From: Aurantibacter_A sp039941195
Lineage (GTDB): Bacteria; Bacteroidota; Bacteroidia; Flavobacteriales; Flavobacteriaceae
Direction of reading: 5' to 3'
Assembly (NCBI RefSeq): GCF_039941195.1
Contig: NZ_JBDVFA010000098.1
Location: 62,001-126,000, forward strand
DNA length: 64,000 bases
Positions 1-8,090 of the stretch are shown one piece after another. The first letter of the stretch is position 1; each line of letters starts with the position of its first letter. Both the position numbers and the translations under genes were made by a program. The notes beneath the pieces were generated by a model. It saw only the letters and a program-made list of their open reading frames with translations. It was not told the DNA's origin and made no database searches.

Positions 1-641
1 GTTTCGTCAATCAATATTTAGGCGACGCGATCATGGCGCTTTTTCCGAATAAAGCGGAGCATGCCCTAAAATCGGCAATTGAAATGCAAAAAGCAGTTCA
101 AGATTATAACAGCCAAAGAATTTCTGAAGGAAACGAGCCAATATCCATTGGTATCGGTCTTCACACAGGGCCTTTGGTGATGGGTATCATTGGCGATAGT
201 AATAGAAATGACCCCGCGATAATTTCTGATACAGTAAATACCGCTTCTAGAATGGAAGGTGTGACCAAACATTTTGGCGCAAAAATCATCATTAGTGAAG
301 ATAGCCTGAGTACCGTGGCGAACAAGAAATCTTTTCGATTACGCTATTTGGGGAAAGTACAGGTAAAAGGAAGGCATAAAGTAATCGGTATTTATGAGTG
401 TTTTGATGCCGATGAAATAAAATCAGTTGAACTCAAAACAAAAACACTAAAAGATTTTAAAAAAGGATTGGATTTCTTCTTTGCCAAAGAATTCCCGAGA
501 GCTTCTGCAGCCTTCGACAAGGTGTTGAGTAAGAACCCCAACGATTCAGTAGCCAAATATTTTGTGACAAAATCTGCGGAATATACAATTTCAGGAACGC
601 CAAAAGACTTAGAATTCGTGAACACCATGCACGAAAAATGA
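1..641 (+). CDS. Class III adenylate/guanylate cyclase, C-terminal part (5' truncated by window edge)
   Basis: This converts ATP or GTP to a cyclic nucleotide. The reading frame is open from base 3, so the true start lies outside the window. Visible: QYLGDAIMALF, which carries the second metal-binding Asp of class III cyclases; the segment SIGIGLHTGPLVMGIIG; and VNTASRME, with the Asn and Arg that stabilise the transition state. The last ~65 residues after the catalytic domain look like a TPR-type helical repeat (KEFPRASAAFDKVLSKNPND). The gene converges on nifJ with 4 bases between stops. Neighbourhood matters: a regulator with an intact cyclic-nucleotide cassette lies 4.2 kb away. Whether it makes cAMP or cGMP cannot be told from this fragment. 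Confidence 0.9.
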   Translation, partial: FVNQYLGDAIMALFPNKAEHALKSAIEMQKAVQDYNSQRISEGNEPISIGIGLHTGPLVMGIIGDSNRNDPAIISDTVNTASRMEGVTKHFGAKIIISEDSLSTVANKKSFRLRYLGKVQVKGRHKVIGIYECFDADEIKSVELKTKTLKDFKKGLDFFFAKEFPRASAAFDKVLSKNPNDSVAKYFVTKSAEYTISGTPKDLEFVNTMHEK

Positions 642-645
642 ACCT

Positions 646-3600
646 TCAGACAAGAATGTTTGCCGGTAATGTCATCGCCAAATATTTCTGATATCGCTTG
701 TTTACTTGTTTTTGCAGTTGGTTTATTTCGTCAAAATGTTGTGTTTCGGTCTTAAAGACTTTCTCAAAACGTCTTTCCAATTGTAAATATTCTTCGATTG
801 CAATTGTAGGTTCAGGGCAATCTAGTTGTAACGTATTTTCTCCATTATTTGCTCTTCTTGGGTCGTTTCGGTACAACAACCACTGCCCGGAGGCCACCGC
901 AGCTTTATGATACTGTTTCGGTTGCTTCATATCAATGCCATGGGCAGGACTATGACAATAGGCAATAATAAGGGATGGACCGTCATAACTTTCTGCCTCC
1001 AAAAAGGTTTTTAAGGTTTGTTCTTGATCTGCGCCCATAGCGACCGTAGCAACGTACACATCATCGTAACACATGGCCAGTAGGCCTAAATCTTTCTTTT
1101 GGCTTTGCTTTCCTTTTGCTGCAAATTTTGCAATTGCTCCCAAAGGAGTTGCTTTCGACATTTGAGCTCCGGTATTGGAATATACTTCATTGTCCAAAAC
1201 CAAGATATTGACATTTTTTCCTGAAGCCAGAACGTGGTCCAATCCCCCATATCCAATATCGTAGGCCCAACCATCGCCTCCAACAATCCATACGCTCCGC
1301 TTCACCAAACTGTCAGCGACCATAATTAATCTTTGCGCATCAGGCGAAGCGATGGTGGCTAGGTGGACCTTTAATCTTTTTATTCTTTTTTGTTGTTCGG
1401 TAATTTGTGGTTCTGTTTGCTGCTCCGCATTCATTATTTCATAAACCAAATCAGAATCAATTTGATCATCCAGCTTTTTAATAAGGCCTTTCGCCTGTTG
1501 CTCCTGTTGGTCAAGTGACAATCGAAACCCCAAACCAAACTCGGCATTATCCTCAAAAAGGGAATTTGCCCAAGCTGGTCCCCTACCCTGTTTATTTCTA
1601 GACCACGGCGTCGTTGGTAGAGCACCCCCGAAAATCGAAGTGGCTCCCGTTGCATTTGCCACTAGCATTCTATCACCGAATAGTTGAGACATCAATTTTA
1701 GATAGGGAGCTTCGCCACAACCATCAACACTAACTGAATATTTAAACAAAGGCTTTTGCAATTGTTGCTGACTAACTTTGGCAACATCAATTTTAGATCT
1801 ATCCATTTCAGGAATGGTTTCAAAATAATCCCAGTTATTTTTTTCAATTTGACACTGTGATGCCGCATCGACCATTTTCAAAGCCTTTACCGAACATGCA
1901 TCGATACAGATGTTACAACTTTTACATTGATTAGGGTTTATTTGAAGGGTATAGTTCAACAAATCGATTTCCCATTCTGGCTCTATAGCTTTCGTTGCTT
2001 TTAGATTTGAAGGTACCTTGCTCAAATAAGAATCATCATAAACCTTGATACGAATGGCTCCTTGCGGACAAGCCATGCTACAAGCACCACATTGTGTACA
2101 GGCATCTAAATCCCATTTGGGTAAAGTGTCTGCTGTTCTATCCCTAGTGAATTTTGAGGTGTCGGTTACATAGGTACCATCGACGGGGAATGCACTTACA
2201 GGAAGCTCATTGCCCTTTCCAGCTAGCAATTTTCCTAAAAACGAATTGGTAAAATCATCATCAGATTTGCTACCGTTTGAAATATTACTTTCGAAAATTT
2301 CTACTTTGAAAATAGATTCCTTGAGAAGATCAAGGGTTTCATCAACACTAAAATCTTTGTTTAAAGCTAAGAAACAGCTTTGCAAACCATTGACCATAAA
2401 CTCTTCCACTACATAGTTCATCGAAATAGAATTCAAGTTTACGGTATAAAGGAAAATCTTATTACTATAAATCCGCTGTTGAACCTTGGTCGAAAGTGAT
2501 TGTCGAAAATCATTGTTATTCAATGTTGTATGAACTAATAGCGTTCCGTTAGGTTTGATACGGTCCAGTACGTTGTCCCTTTCAAGAAATTCTACGGAAT
2601 CACAACCAATAAAATCTGCATTTTCAATCAAATGAGGTGCTTTTATGGGATGCGAACTTATTCTCAGATTGGAAATACTTCTGGAACCCGATTTTTTATA
2701 ATCGATTTCCGTATAACCTTGCACGCATTGGTCTCCTACAGCCAGAAGATGTAAAGCGTTTTGAAAACTTGAAACAGAACTTTTGGATTTGGTTTCGTAA
2801 AAAAGGACCTGATAATTCTGATTTTGAATGTGAAGATCATCCGAATAGGATAAGCTGAGATTGGTGATATCATCGGTAATCCCTATTGAAAAATTATTCT
2901 TGGGATGCTCCTGTTCGAGGTTCTCGATGATGGCCTTGACCATATTTGGAGTAAATTCCTTTGAAGAAAGCCCATAGCGGCCACCAACGATTTTTGGAAA
3001 TGTAGCGTAGGTATCCCTTACCGACATTAGCGATTGTACGATATCAAGATATAAAGGTTCACCAGTAGCCCCAGGCTCTTTTGTTCTGTCTAGAACAGCA
3101 ATCGCTTTGCAAGATTGTGGCAACATTTTTAAAAGATGATCTGTACTAAAGGGTCTAAACAATCGTACTTTAATGAGTCCGATCTTTGCTCCTTCAAAAT
3201 TTAAATGCTGAATAGTTTCTTCAATGGTCTCGGTACTTGATGCCATTGATATGATTACTTGCTCCGCTTCGGGATGGCCCACATAATCAAAAAGCCGGTA
3301 TTGTCTTCCGGTTAAGTTGGCAAACTTATCCATCTGTTGCTGTACAATATGAGGACAAGCGTTGTAATAGAAATTAACGGCTTCCCGACTTTGAAAAAAA
3401 ACATCGGCCCCTTGTGCCGTCCCTCGTATTACCGGGCTATTCGGATTCAAAGCCCTATTGCGATGGGCTTGAATTACACGGGTGTTCATCATAGAATTCA
3501 TCACATAATCGGAAACCACTTCAATTTTAGATGTTTCATGTGATGTTCTGAATCCATCGAAAAAATGAACAAAGGGAATTCTAGATTCTAAAGAAGCTGC

Positions 3601-4074
3601 TTGGGAAATCAAAGCGAAATCCATTGCCTCTTGTACTGATGCCGCCCCTAAAAAGGCATAGCCCGTATTTCTGACCGCCATAATATCGCTATGGTCTCCG
3701 AAAATCGATAGGGCATGTGTTGCGACAGATCTTGTGGCCACATGAATGACATTGGGAGTCAATTCACCAGCTATTTTGTACATATTGGGCATCATCAATA
3801 AAAGCCCCTGAGACGCTGTAAATGTCGTTGCCAATGAACCCGTTTGTAAAGCACCATGTAGAGCTCCGGCAACACCGGCCTCGCTCTGCATTTCAAAAAC
3901 CGTTGGCACGCCACCATAAATATTTTGTTTTTGTTCTGTACTCCAGTCCGCCACTAGTTCAGACATTTCCGAAGATGGTGTAATAGGATATATGGCGCAG
4001 AATTCGTTGGTTTTATAGGCTATCTGAGCTGTTGCCCTATTGGCATTTGTGACGATGAATTTTTTGGTGTCCAT
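646..4074 (-). CDS. nifJ: Pyruvate:ferredoxin (flavodoxin) oxidoreductase, single-chain
   Basis: Oxidatively decarboxylates pyruvate to acetyl-CoA and CO2 and passes electrons to ferredoxin or flavodoxin in the cytoplasm. The 1142-residue length is close to the usual ~1170-1200 of fused PFORs. The N-terminus has the pyrimidine-binding domain (ANRATAQIAYKTNEFCAIYPITPSSEM). Two [4Fe-4S] motifs follow near residues 658 (CTQCGACSMACPQG) and 718 (CKSCNICIDACSV). The TPP/Mg site lies near 928 (GGDGWAYDIGYGGLDHVLAS, then DNEVYSNTGAQMSKATP). Single-chain PFOR suggests fermentative or microaerobic metabolism. The OsmC gene is upstream on the same strand, with an intrinsic terminator between them. G+C is higher than in genes to the right of 7 kb. 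Confidence 0.96.
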   Translation of the reverse strand: MDTKKFIVTNANRATAQIAYKTNEFCAIYPITPSSEMSELVADWSTEQKQNIYGGVPTVFEMQSEAGVAGALHGALQTGSLATTFTASQGLLLMMPNMYKIAGELTPNVIHVATRSVATHALSIFGDHSDIMAVRNTGYAFLGAASVQEAMDFALISQAASLESRIPFVHFFDGFRTSHETSKIEVVSDYVMNSMMNTRVIQAHRNRALNPNSPVIRGTAQGADVFFQSREAVNFYYNACPHIVQQQMDKFANLTGRQYRLFDYVGHPEAEQVIISMASSTETIEETIQHLNFEGAKIGLIKVRLFRPFSTDHLLKMLPQSCKAIAVLDRTKEPGATGEPLYLDIVQSLMSVRDTYATFPKIVGGRYGLSSKEFTPNMVKAIIENLEQEHPKNNFSIGITDDITNLSLSYSDDLHIQNQNYQVLFYETKSKSSVSSFQNALHLLAVGDQCVQGYTEIDYKKSGSRSISNLRISSHPIKAPHLIENADFIGCDSVEFLERDNVLDRIKPNGTLLVHTTLNNNDFRQSLSTKVQQRIYSNKIFLYTVNLNSISMNYVVEEFMVNGLQSCFLALNKDFSVDETLDLLKESIFKVEIFESNISNGSKSDDDFTNSFLGKLLAGKGNELPVSAFPVDGTYVTDTSKFTRDRTADTLPKWDLDACTQCGACSMACPQGAIRIKVYDDSYLSKVPSNLKATKAIEPEWEIDLLNYTLQINPNQCKSCNICIDACSVKALKMVDAASQCQIEKNNWDYFETIPEMDRSKIDVAKVSQQQLQKPLFKYSVSVDGCGEAPYLKLMSQLFGDRMLVANATGATSIFGGALPTTPWSRNKQGRGPAWANSLFEDNAEFGLGFRLSLDQQEQQAKGLIKKLDDQIDSDLVYEIMNAEQQTEPQITEQQKRIKRLKVHLATIASPDAQRLIMVADSLVKRSVWIVGGDGWAYDIGYGGLDHVLASGKNVNILVLDNEVYSNTGAQMSKATPLGAIAKFAAKGKQSQKKDLGLLAMCYDDVYVATVAMGADQEQTLKTFLEAESYDGPSLIIAYCHSPAHGIDMKQPKQYHKAAVASGQWLLYRNDPRRANNGENTLQLDCPEPTIAIEEYLQLERRFEKVFKTETQHFDEINQLQKQVNKRYQKYLAMTLPANILV

Positions 4075-4101
4075 TTTGTGTTGATGAGAAAGTACTTGAA
4101 T

Positions 4102-4151
4102 GAAAAAAATAAAAGACCGCCCCGATTCAATTTTGAAGGAGCGGCCTTTTA
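4102..4151 (-). terminator. Intrinsic terminator between OsmC gene and nifJ
   Basis: Read on the minus strand, AAAAGGCCGCTCC pairs with GGGGCGGTCTTTT (13 pairs including two G-U) across a 14-base loop and is followed by a T-rich run. It begins 7 bases after the OsmC stop codon and ends about 27 bases before the nifJ start. It should end most OsmC transcripts, so nifJ depends on read-through or on a promoter inside this short gap. Confidence 0.85.
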
Positions 4152-4157
4152 TTGGTA

Positions 4158-4709
4158 CTACTTTACAATTTCAATTGAAACTGGTGTAGGATTGGTAATC
4201 ATATCGAATACCGGAGAGAATTTCGCCAAATTCTCCAATTGCTCGACAGAAGAATTGGATTTCACTTTGATTCTTACTTTAATACCGTCGAAACCTTTTC
4301 GTACCTCGGCATCCAATCCGAGAAAACCGTGCAAGTCAACTCCGCCTTTTAAAGAAGATTCGGCACCTTCTATTTCGATTCCGTTGGCCGCGGCATGATA
4401 GACCATAGCCCCTGTTAGGCAAGAGCCTAAAGCGTGAAGTACAACCTCTGGTGGCGTAGCGGCTTCATCCTTTCCTAATAAAACGTTAGGATGGTCACAC
4501 TCCATTGTGAAAATCTCCTGTCGAGATGTGTCCTCGGCTCCAACTCCATAAAAGCTCTTGATACTTGAAACACAATGTCCCCCTTCGATCCAGTTGTTTT
4601 TTGATCTAAATTCGAATTTTGCCAATTCAGGATTTTCTTGAACTGCTCCAATAGTTTCTACTAATTGGTCTACGTTTACTCCGTTTTTAATGTTTGCTGT
4701 TGTAATCAT
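4158..4709 (-). CDS. OsmC/Ohr family peroxiredoxin-like protein
   Basis: OsmC-family proteins are small cytoplasmic thiol peroxidases or stress proteins. The 183 residues include the family block HPNVLLGKDEAATPPEVVLH followed by ALGSCLTGAMVYHAAANGIE with the conserved second cysteine; further cysteines sit in GGHCVSS and MECDHP. The C-terminal part (KVRIKVKSNSSVEQLENLA) matches the usual second half of the fold. Upstream on the same strand are a sigma54-like -24/-12 promoter and a 48-bp palindrome, which makes it the probable direct target of the activator encoded at 4886-6736. Exact peroxide substrate unknown. Confidence 0.9.
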   Translation of the reverse strand: MITTANIKNGVNVDQLVETIGAVQENPELAKFEFRSKNNWIEGGHCVSSIKSFYGVGAEDTSRQEIFTMECDHPNVLLGKDEAATPPEVVLHALGSCLTGAMVYHAAANGIEIEGAESSLKGGVDLHGFLGLDAEVRKGFDGIKVRIKVKSNSSVEQLENLAKFSPVFDMITNPTPVSIEIVK

Positions 4710-4754
4710 TTTTAATAAGATTTAAATTATTAGCATTATTGCTGCTAGGTTTAA

Positions 4755-4770
4755 TGCATTTGCCGTGCCA
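4755..4770 (-). promoter_or_regulatory. Sigma54-type (-24/-12) promoter of the OsmC gene
   Basis: Minus strand reads TGGCACGGCAAATGCA. It has the invariant GG and GC separated by 10 bases and differs from the TGGCAC-N5-TTGCA consensus at one position. It sits 46 bases ahead of the OsmC start codon, placing the transcript start near 4744. A sigma54 activator gene is immediately upstream. Confidence 0.7.
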
Positions 4771-4820
4771 AAACATTTAAACAGCTGATTAACAATTACT
4801 TATAACAGTTAGTGTATGAT

Positions 4821-4868
4821 AATAAACTAACGATATTCCGTTAATTAACGGAATATCGTTAGTTTATT
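4821..4868. promoter_or_regulatory. Perfect 48-bp palindrome, probable upstream activating site
   Basis: Every base of the 48 pairs with its mirror position (left arm begins AATAAACTAACGATATTCCG, centre TTAATTAA). It lies about 50-100 bp upstream of the -24 element of the OsmC promoter, the normal spacing for sigma54 activator binding sites, and just after the activator gene. It lacks a T-tract on either side, which argues against a simple terminator. Confidence 0.6.
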
Positions 4869-4884
4869 TACGAGATTTCGTAAA
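4867..4884. repeat. Short inverted repeat abutting the stop of the sigma54 activator gene
   Basis: TTTACGA - 4 bases - TCGTAAA, directly after the activator stop codon and overlapping the edge of the 48-bp palindrome by two bases. It could be a second, lower-affinity binding site or part of a weak 3' hairpin. Confidence 0.35.
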
Positions 4885-4885
4885 A

Positions 4886-6736
4886 TCAGATGGGACGCAC
4901 TATATCAAGTGCTCTCATTTTTGATGAAAGCGTGGTAGGTCGTAGTTTCAATAAAGCTGCGGCTCCGTTTTTTCCCGATATTTTCCAATGGGTCTTTTTT
5001 AAAGCGCGAAGAATATTTTCTTTTTCCAATTTAGTCAGCTGGTCTGAAGTCAAGATATTTTCTGAAGTGCTTTGCGCATTCAATGGAATATTCTCTGTTG
5101 AAGAGGGTATAATGGCCTGCCAATCAATATTTCCATTTTGTGACACAATTATCGCACGTTCCACCAAATTTTGAAGTTCTCGCACATTACCCGGCCAATG
5201 ATAGGACAATAGGAGGTTCTTGTCCGATTCCGACAGCTCAACTACGGTCTTGTTGAGTTTGGCAGCAAATTGTTGGATCATTTCTTGTGCGATAAGGCAG
5301 ACATCTGTTCCCCTGTCCTTTAAAGCCGGTATCTCAATCGGAAATACGTTTAGGCGATAGTATAGATCCTCACGAAACTTTCCTTTCCCTGCATAATCCA
5401 AAAGATCTCTGTGGGTAGCCGCAATGATTCTAACATCAACCTTTATAGTTTCAGAACTGCCTACGGGGTCAAACTCTCCTTCTTGAATTACCCGAAGTAA
5501 TTTAGGCTGTAAATCCAAAGGAAGTTCGGCAATCTCATCTAAAAAGATTGTGCCCTTTTCAGCCAAAAGAAAACGTCCTTTCCTACTAGCCGTTGCTCCG
5601 GTAAAGGCACCTTTCTCATGTCCGAAGAGTTCACTTTCTATTAAATTGGTCGGAATCGCACCACAATTAATCCGTATCAAAGGTTTATCATTTCTTGGAC
5701 TTGCCTGATGAATGGCCCTGGCTACGAGTTCTTTTCCCGTTCCCGTTTCACCATTAATTAAAACGGTAGCGTCGGTATGGGCCACCTGTTCAATAAGATT
5801 TAGCACATTAATCATGCCTTTATCTTCTGCCAAAATCCCGTAATTACGGGTAAGTTCTTTAATTTCTTCTTGTAGGTATCGGGTTTGATTGGTTAAAAAA
5901 TTTATCTGATCTTCGGCTAACAAACGTGCTTCAATATCTCTGAGAATGAGCGTATAGAAGGTTTCTTGGTCACTTCCGTACTTACTTATGGTTCCCTCAT
6001 TAAGGGTTTCCTTATCATTACTGCCAATTACCTTGACACTATTGGGCAAGAACTTATTGAGTGTATTTGAATGATTGTTCAAACTCGATTTTACCAACGA
6101 CTCGATTAAAGCGGCACTTACTTCATCAAAGAAAAATAAAACATTGCGTTGTATCACATCATCGTTTTGCAATAATCTATTTGCGGATGGATTCGTCAAA
6201 ATAATTCTATACTTTGAATCAAACATAATAATGGCATCCATGGCACCATTGATAAGACCGCTCATTTTGGCATTCGCCAACTCGATTTGTTTTTTTGAAG
6301 CTGCCAAACTTCTTTGAATGTCATCAACCTCTCGGTGACGTTTGATCAGAACTGATAGAATTCCTTTCGCAAAAGCATTATCATTGGACATCAAATCGAT
6401 AAAATGTGGGCGTTCAATTTTTAAGACCGAAGTTTCTTCTTCTGCTGTTACCGACGCGGATCTCGGCTGATTATCGATTAAGGCATATTCACCAAAACAT
6501 TCCCCTTTGCCCAAAAACCCATAAACATGTCGATGTTCATGAATTTTCACTCTTCCCTCAAGAATTATGTACATGGCATTACCTGCCTCATCCTTTTCGA
6601 AGATGGAATCTCCTTTATAAAATGTTTCCGCATTTAAATCCTGGCAAAGATGCCTAAGGGATGCATCGGATACTTCCGAAAAAAAAGAAACCTGAGAAAG
6701 AAATTTTGTAATTTGTTTTAGCTCGATTTTGTCCAT
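4886..6736 (-). CDS. Sigma54-dependent activator with cyclic-nucleotide-binding sensor domain
   Basis: A transcription activator that remodels sigma54 RNA polymerase by ATP hydrolysis. Domain order over 616 residues: a Crp-type cyclic-nucleotide-binding domain (~10-135) with cassette FGEYALIDNQPRSASV at 81-96, keeping the Gly, Glu and Arg that hold the ribose phosphate; a PAS-like segment (~160-275); a short coiled coil; an AAA+ domain with Walker A GETGTGKE (~328), GAFTGA (~376) for sigma54 contact, and Walker B IFLDEIAELP; and a Fis-type helix-turn-helix at the end (KISGKNGAAALLKLRPTTLSSKM). A CNB sensor on a sigma54 activator is uncommon. A cyclase gene lies nearby and the palindrome plus sigma54 promoter lie just downstream. 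Confidence 0.93.
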   Translation of the reverse strand: MDKIELKQITKFLSQVSFFSEVSDASLRHLCQDLNAETFYKGDSIFEKDEAGNAMYIILEGRVKIHEHRHVYGFLGKGECFGEYALIDNQPRSASVTAEEETSVLKIERPHFIDLMSNDNAFAKGILSVLIKRHREVDDIQRSLAASKKQIELANAKMSGLINGAMDAIIMFDSKYRIILTNPSANRLLQNDDVIQRNVLFFFDEVSAALIESLVKSSLNNHSNTLNKFLPNSVKVIGSNDKETLNEGTISKYGSDQETFYTLILRDIEARLLAEDQINFLTNQTRYLQEEIKELTRNYGILAEDKGMINVLNLIEQVAHTDATVLINGETGTGKELVARAIHQASPRNDKPLIRINCGAIPTNLIESELFGHEKGAFTGATASRKGRFLLAEKGTIFLDEIAELPLDLQPKLLRVIQEGEFDPVGSSETIKVDVRIIAATHRDLLDYAGKGKFREDLYYRLNVFPIEIPALKDRGTDVCLIAQEMIQQFAAKLNKTVVELSESDKNLLLSYHWPGNVRELQNLVERAIIVSQNGNIDWQAIIPSSTENIPLNAQSTSENILTSDQLTKLEKENILRALKKTHWKISGKNGAAALLKLRPTTLSSKMRALDIVRPI

Positions 6737-6771
6737 TGGTTGACTATTATTGCTTCCAATTGAATATATAA

Positions 6772-6792
6772 GATTTGAATTTAATTCAAATC
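6772..6792. promoter_or_regulatory. 21-bp palindrome upstream of the activator gene
   Basis: GATTTGAATT - T - AATTCAAATC, 35 bases before the activator start codon. Its position suits an operator for autoregulation or another factor. It shares no clear half-site with the 48-bp palindrome. Confidence 0.4.
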
Positions 6793-6972
6793 GATTGGAT
6801 TATCAAAAAGAAGCTTTATAAATAGTAAATAAGACCAACTTTAAAATGCTCACAAAATATATTAAACCAAAATTCTATTTTGTATAAGATTCACAAAACA
6901 GTTACCCTTATAAAGAAAATTCGTTTTTACAATTCTAGTCAATTTAATTTTAAAAGTTAAAGCAATGTATAA

Positions 6973-7022
6973 TTGCATTAATAAATTGATAACATTTCAT
7001 TTTTATCAATTTATTAATGCAA
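6973..7022. repeat. 20-bp perfect inverted repeat with 10-base loop
   Basis: Arms TTGCATTAATAAATTGATAA (6973-6992) and its reverse complement (7003-7022). It is A+T-rich with no clean T-tract pattern for a terminator. It lies in the only gene-free stretch longer than 300 bases that lacks any coding candidate (6737-7090), between the activator promoter and the tRNA terminator. I see nothing else in that stretch apart from the palindrome at 6772. Confidence 0.6.
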
Positions 7023-7045
7023 ATTTTTATAAAGAAAATTTGAAT

Positions 7046-7079
7046 AAAAAAAGCTTCAAAAGCTAAAAACTCTTGAAGC
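7046..7079 (-). terminator. Intrinsic terminator after tRNA-Ala
   Basis: On the minus strand GCTTCAA ... TTGAAGC forms a stem, followed by a run of seven T. It lies 11 bases past the tRNA 3' end. Confidence 0.75.
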
Positions 7080-7090
7080 CCTATCATACT

Positions 7091-7170
<80 letters not shown>

Positions 7171-7236
7171 TTACAAGCACAAAGGAAATGTATTTTAATA
7201 TGTAATCAAAATACATAATAGTGCACTTACTGTTTC

Positions 7237-8034
7237 TTAATCTTTCTTTACACGCAAAACCAATACCGGAATTGGAGCAAAGAACTCAGCTTTTAATATG
7301 GTACTTTTCTCCCATAATTTTTTAAAGAAACCTCTTTTTCTTCTAAATACAACCAACAATTCAGGTTTATGAGATTGAAAGTGCTCCAAAACTCCTAAAT
7401 AAGTAGTAGGGTTTTCAGTCACCGTAAGTTTCGAACATAAATCCATTAAAGCAGTATTCACTTTTAAATCGTCTTCCGTATAACCCGGAGTTTTCACCAT
7501 TAATAAATTAATAGTGGTATTGAATTTTTGCTGAATAGTAACCAACGGATCTAAAATGCGTTTTCTCTTTAATATTCCTGATTTAAAAGCTGTTAATGCC
7601 GTATTGTAAGGTTTAAATTCTGTTCCTTTAGGAACTATAAGTGCTGGTATATTTGTCTTTTTAATAATGCTTCCTGTAGTCTTTCCTAAGTAAACTTCTT
7701 CCTTTATATCATTACTTCTAGGAGCTAGGATAATTAAATCAATACCCAATTCGCGATCAATTTCTTTTAATCCATCGGTAATTTCCCCATTATAGGTTGC
7801 TATTTTTATTGAAACTCCATTAGCATCAACTTTATCAATAACTTCTTTCAAACGATCTTTACTACTTTGCGCTACTTTCTCACTAATATTGGCCAAGCTT
7901 CCAGCTTTTGCGGAGACAGTAAAAACATCCATAACAAAAATGTCTGCCGAAAATGCTCTAGCAAAATCTACCGCATATTGTAACGTGTGTCCTTTATTGG
8001 AACTAGTACCAATTGGTACAAGAATATTTTTCAT
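7237..8034 (-). CDS. Universal stress protein, tandem UspA domains
   Basis: A cytoplasmic stress protein of 265 residues with an N-terminal UspA domain (MKNILVPIGTSSNKGHTLQYAVDFA; nucleotide-loop-like GKTTGSIIKKTNIPALIVP near 120-140) and a second, degenerate half that ends LLVVFRRKRGFFKKLWEKST. The first domain has a partial G-(2x)-G-(9x)-G ATP-binding pattern; the second does not clearly keep it. It is divergent from the GNAT gene with 56 bases between start codons. Its partner or target cannot be inferred. Confidence 0.88.
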   Translation of the reverse strand: MKNILVPIGTSSNKGHTLQYAVDFARAFSADIFVMDVFTVSAKAGSLANISEKVAQSSKDRLKEVIDKVDANGVSIKIATYNGEITDGLKEIDRELGIDLIILAPRSNDIKEEVYLGKTTGSIIKKTNIPALIVPKGTEFKPYNTALTAFKSGILKRKRILDPLVTIQQKFNTTINLLMVKTPGYTEDDLKVNTALMDLCSKLTVTENPTTYLGVLEHFQSHKPELLVVFRRKRGFFKKLWEKSTILKAEFFAPIPVLVLRVKKD

Positions 8035-8090
8035 GGGAAGTATAATATTGATTAATAATTTAAATTTACAATTAAATTGGTCATTAAAGA

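Noticed and set aside
4078..4398. 106-codon + strand open frame opposite the OsmC gene
   Set aside because: It is antisense to a clear OsmC protein and crosses the terminator; its product has no recognisable pattern. The same applies to most other long antisense frames, for example 16285-16602, 21624-21941, 41474-41800 and 60471-60707.
4821..4868. 48-bp palindrome read as a transcription terminator for the activator gene
   Set aside because: No T-tract follows on either strand and the arms are A+T-rich. Its position relative to a -24/-12 promoter better fits an activator site, though a structural role in the mRNA is not excluded.
8041..8090. Promoter pair between the universal stress protein and GNAT genes
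   Set aside because: The 56-base gap must hold both promoters, but I cannot find a TAnnTTTG element with a spaced TTG on either strand, so no site is called.
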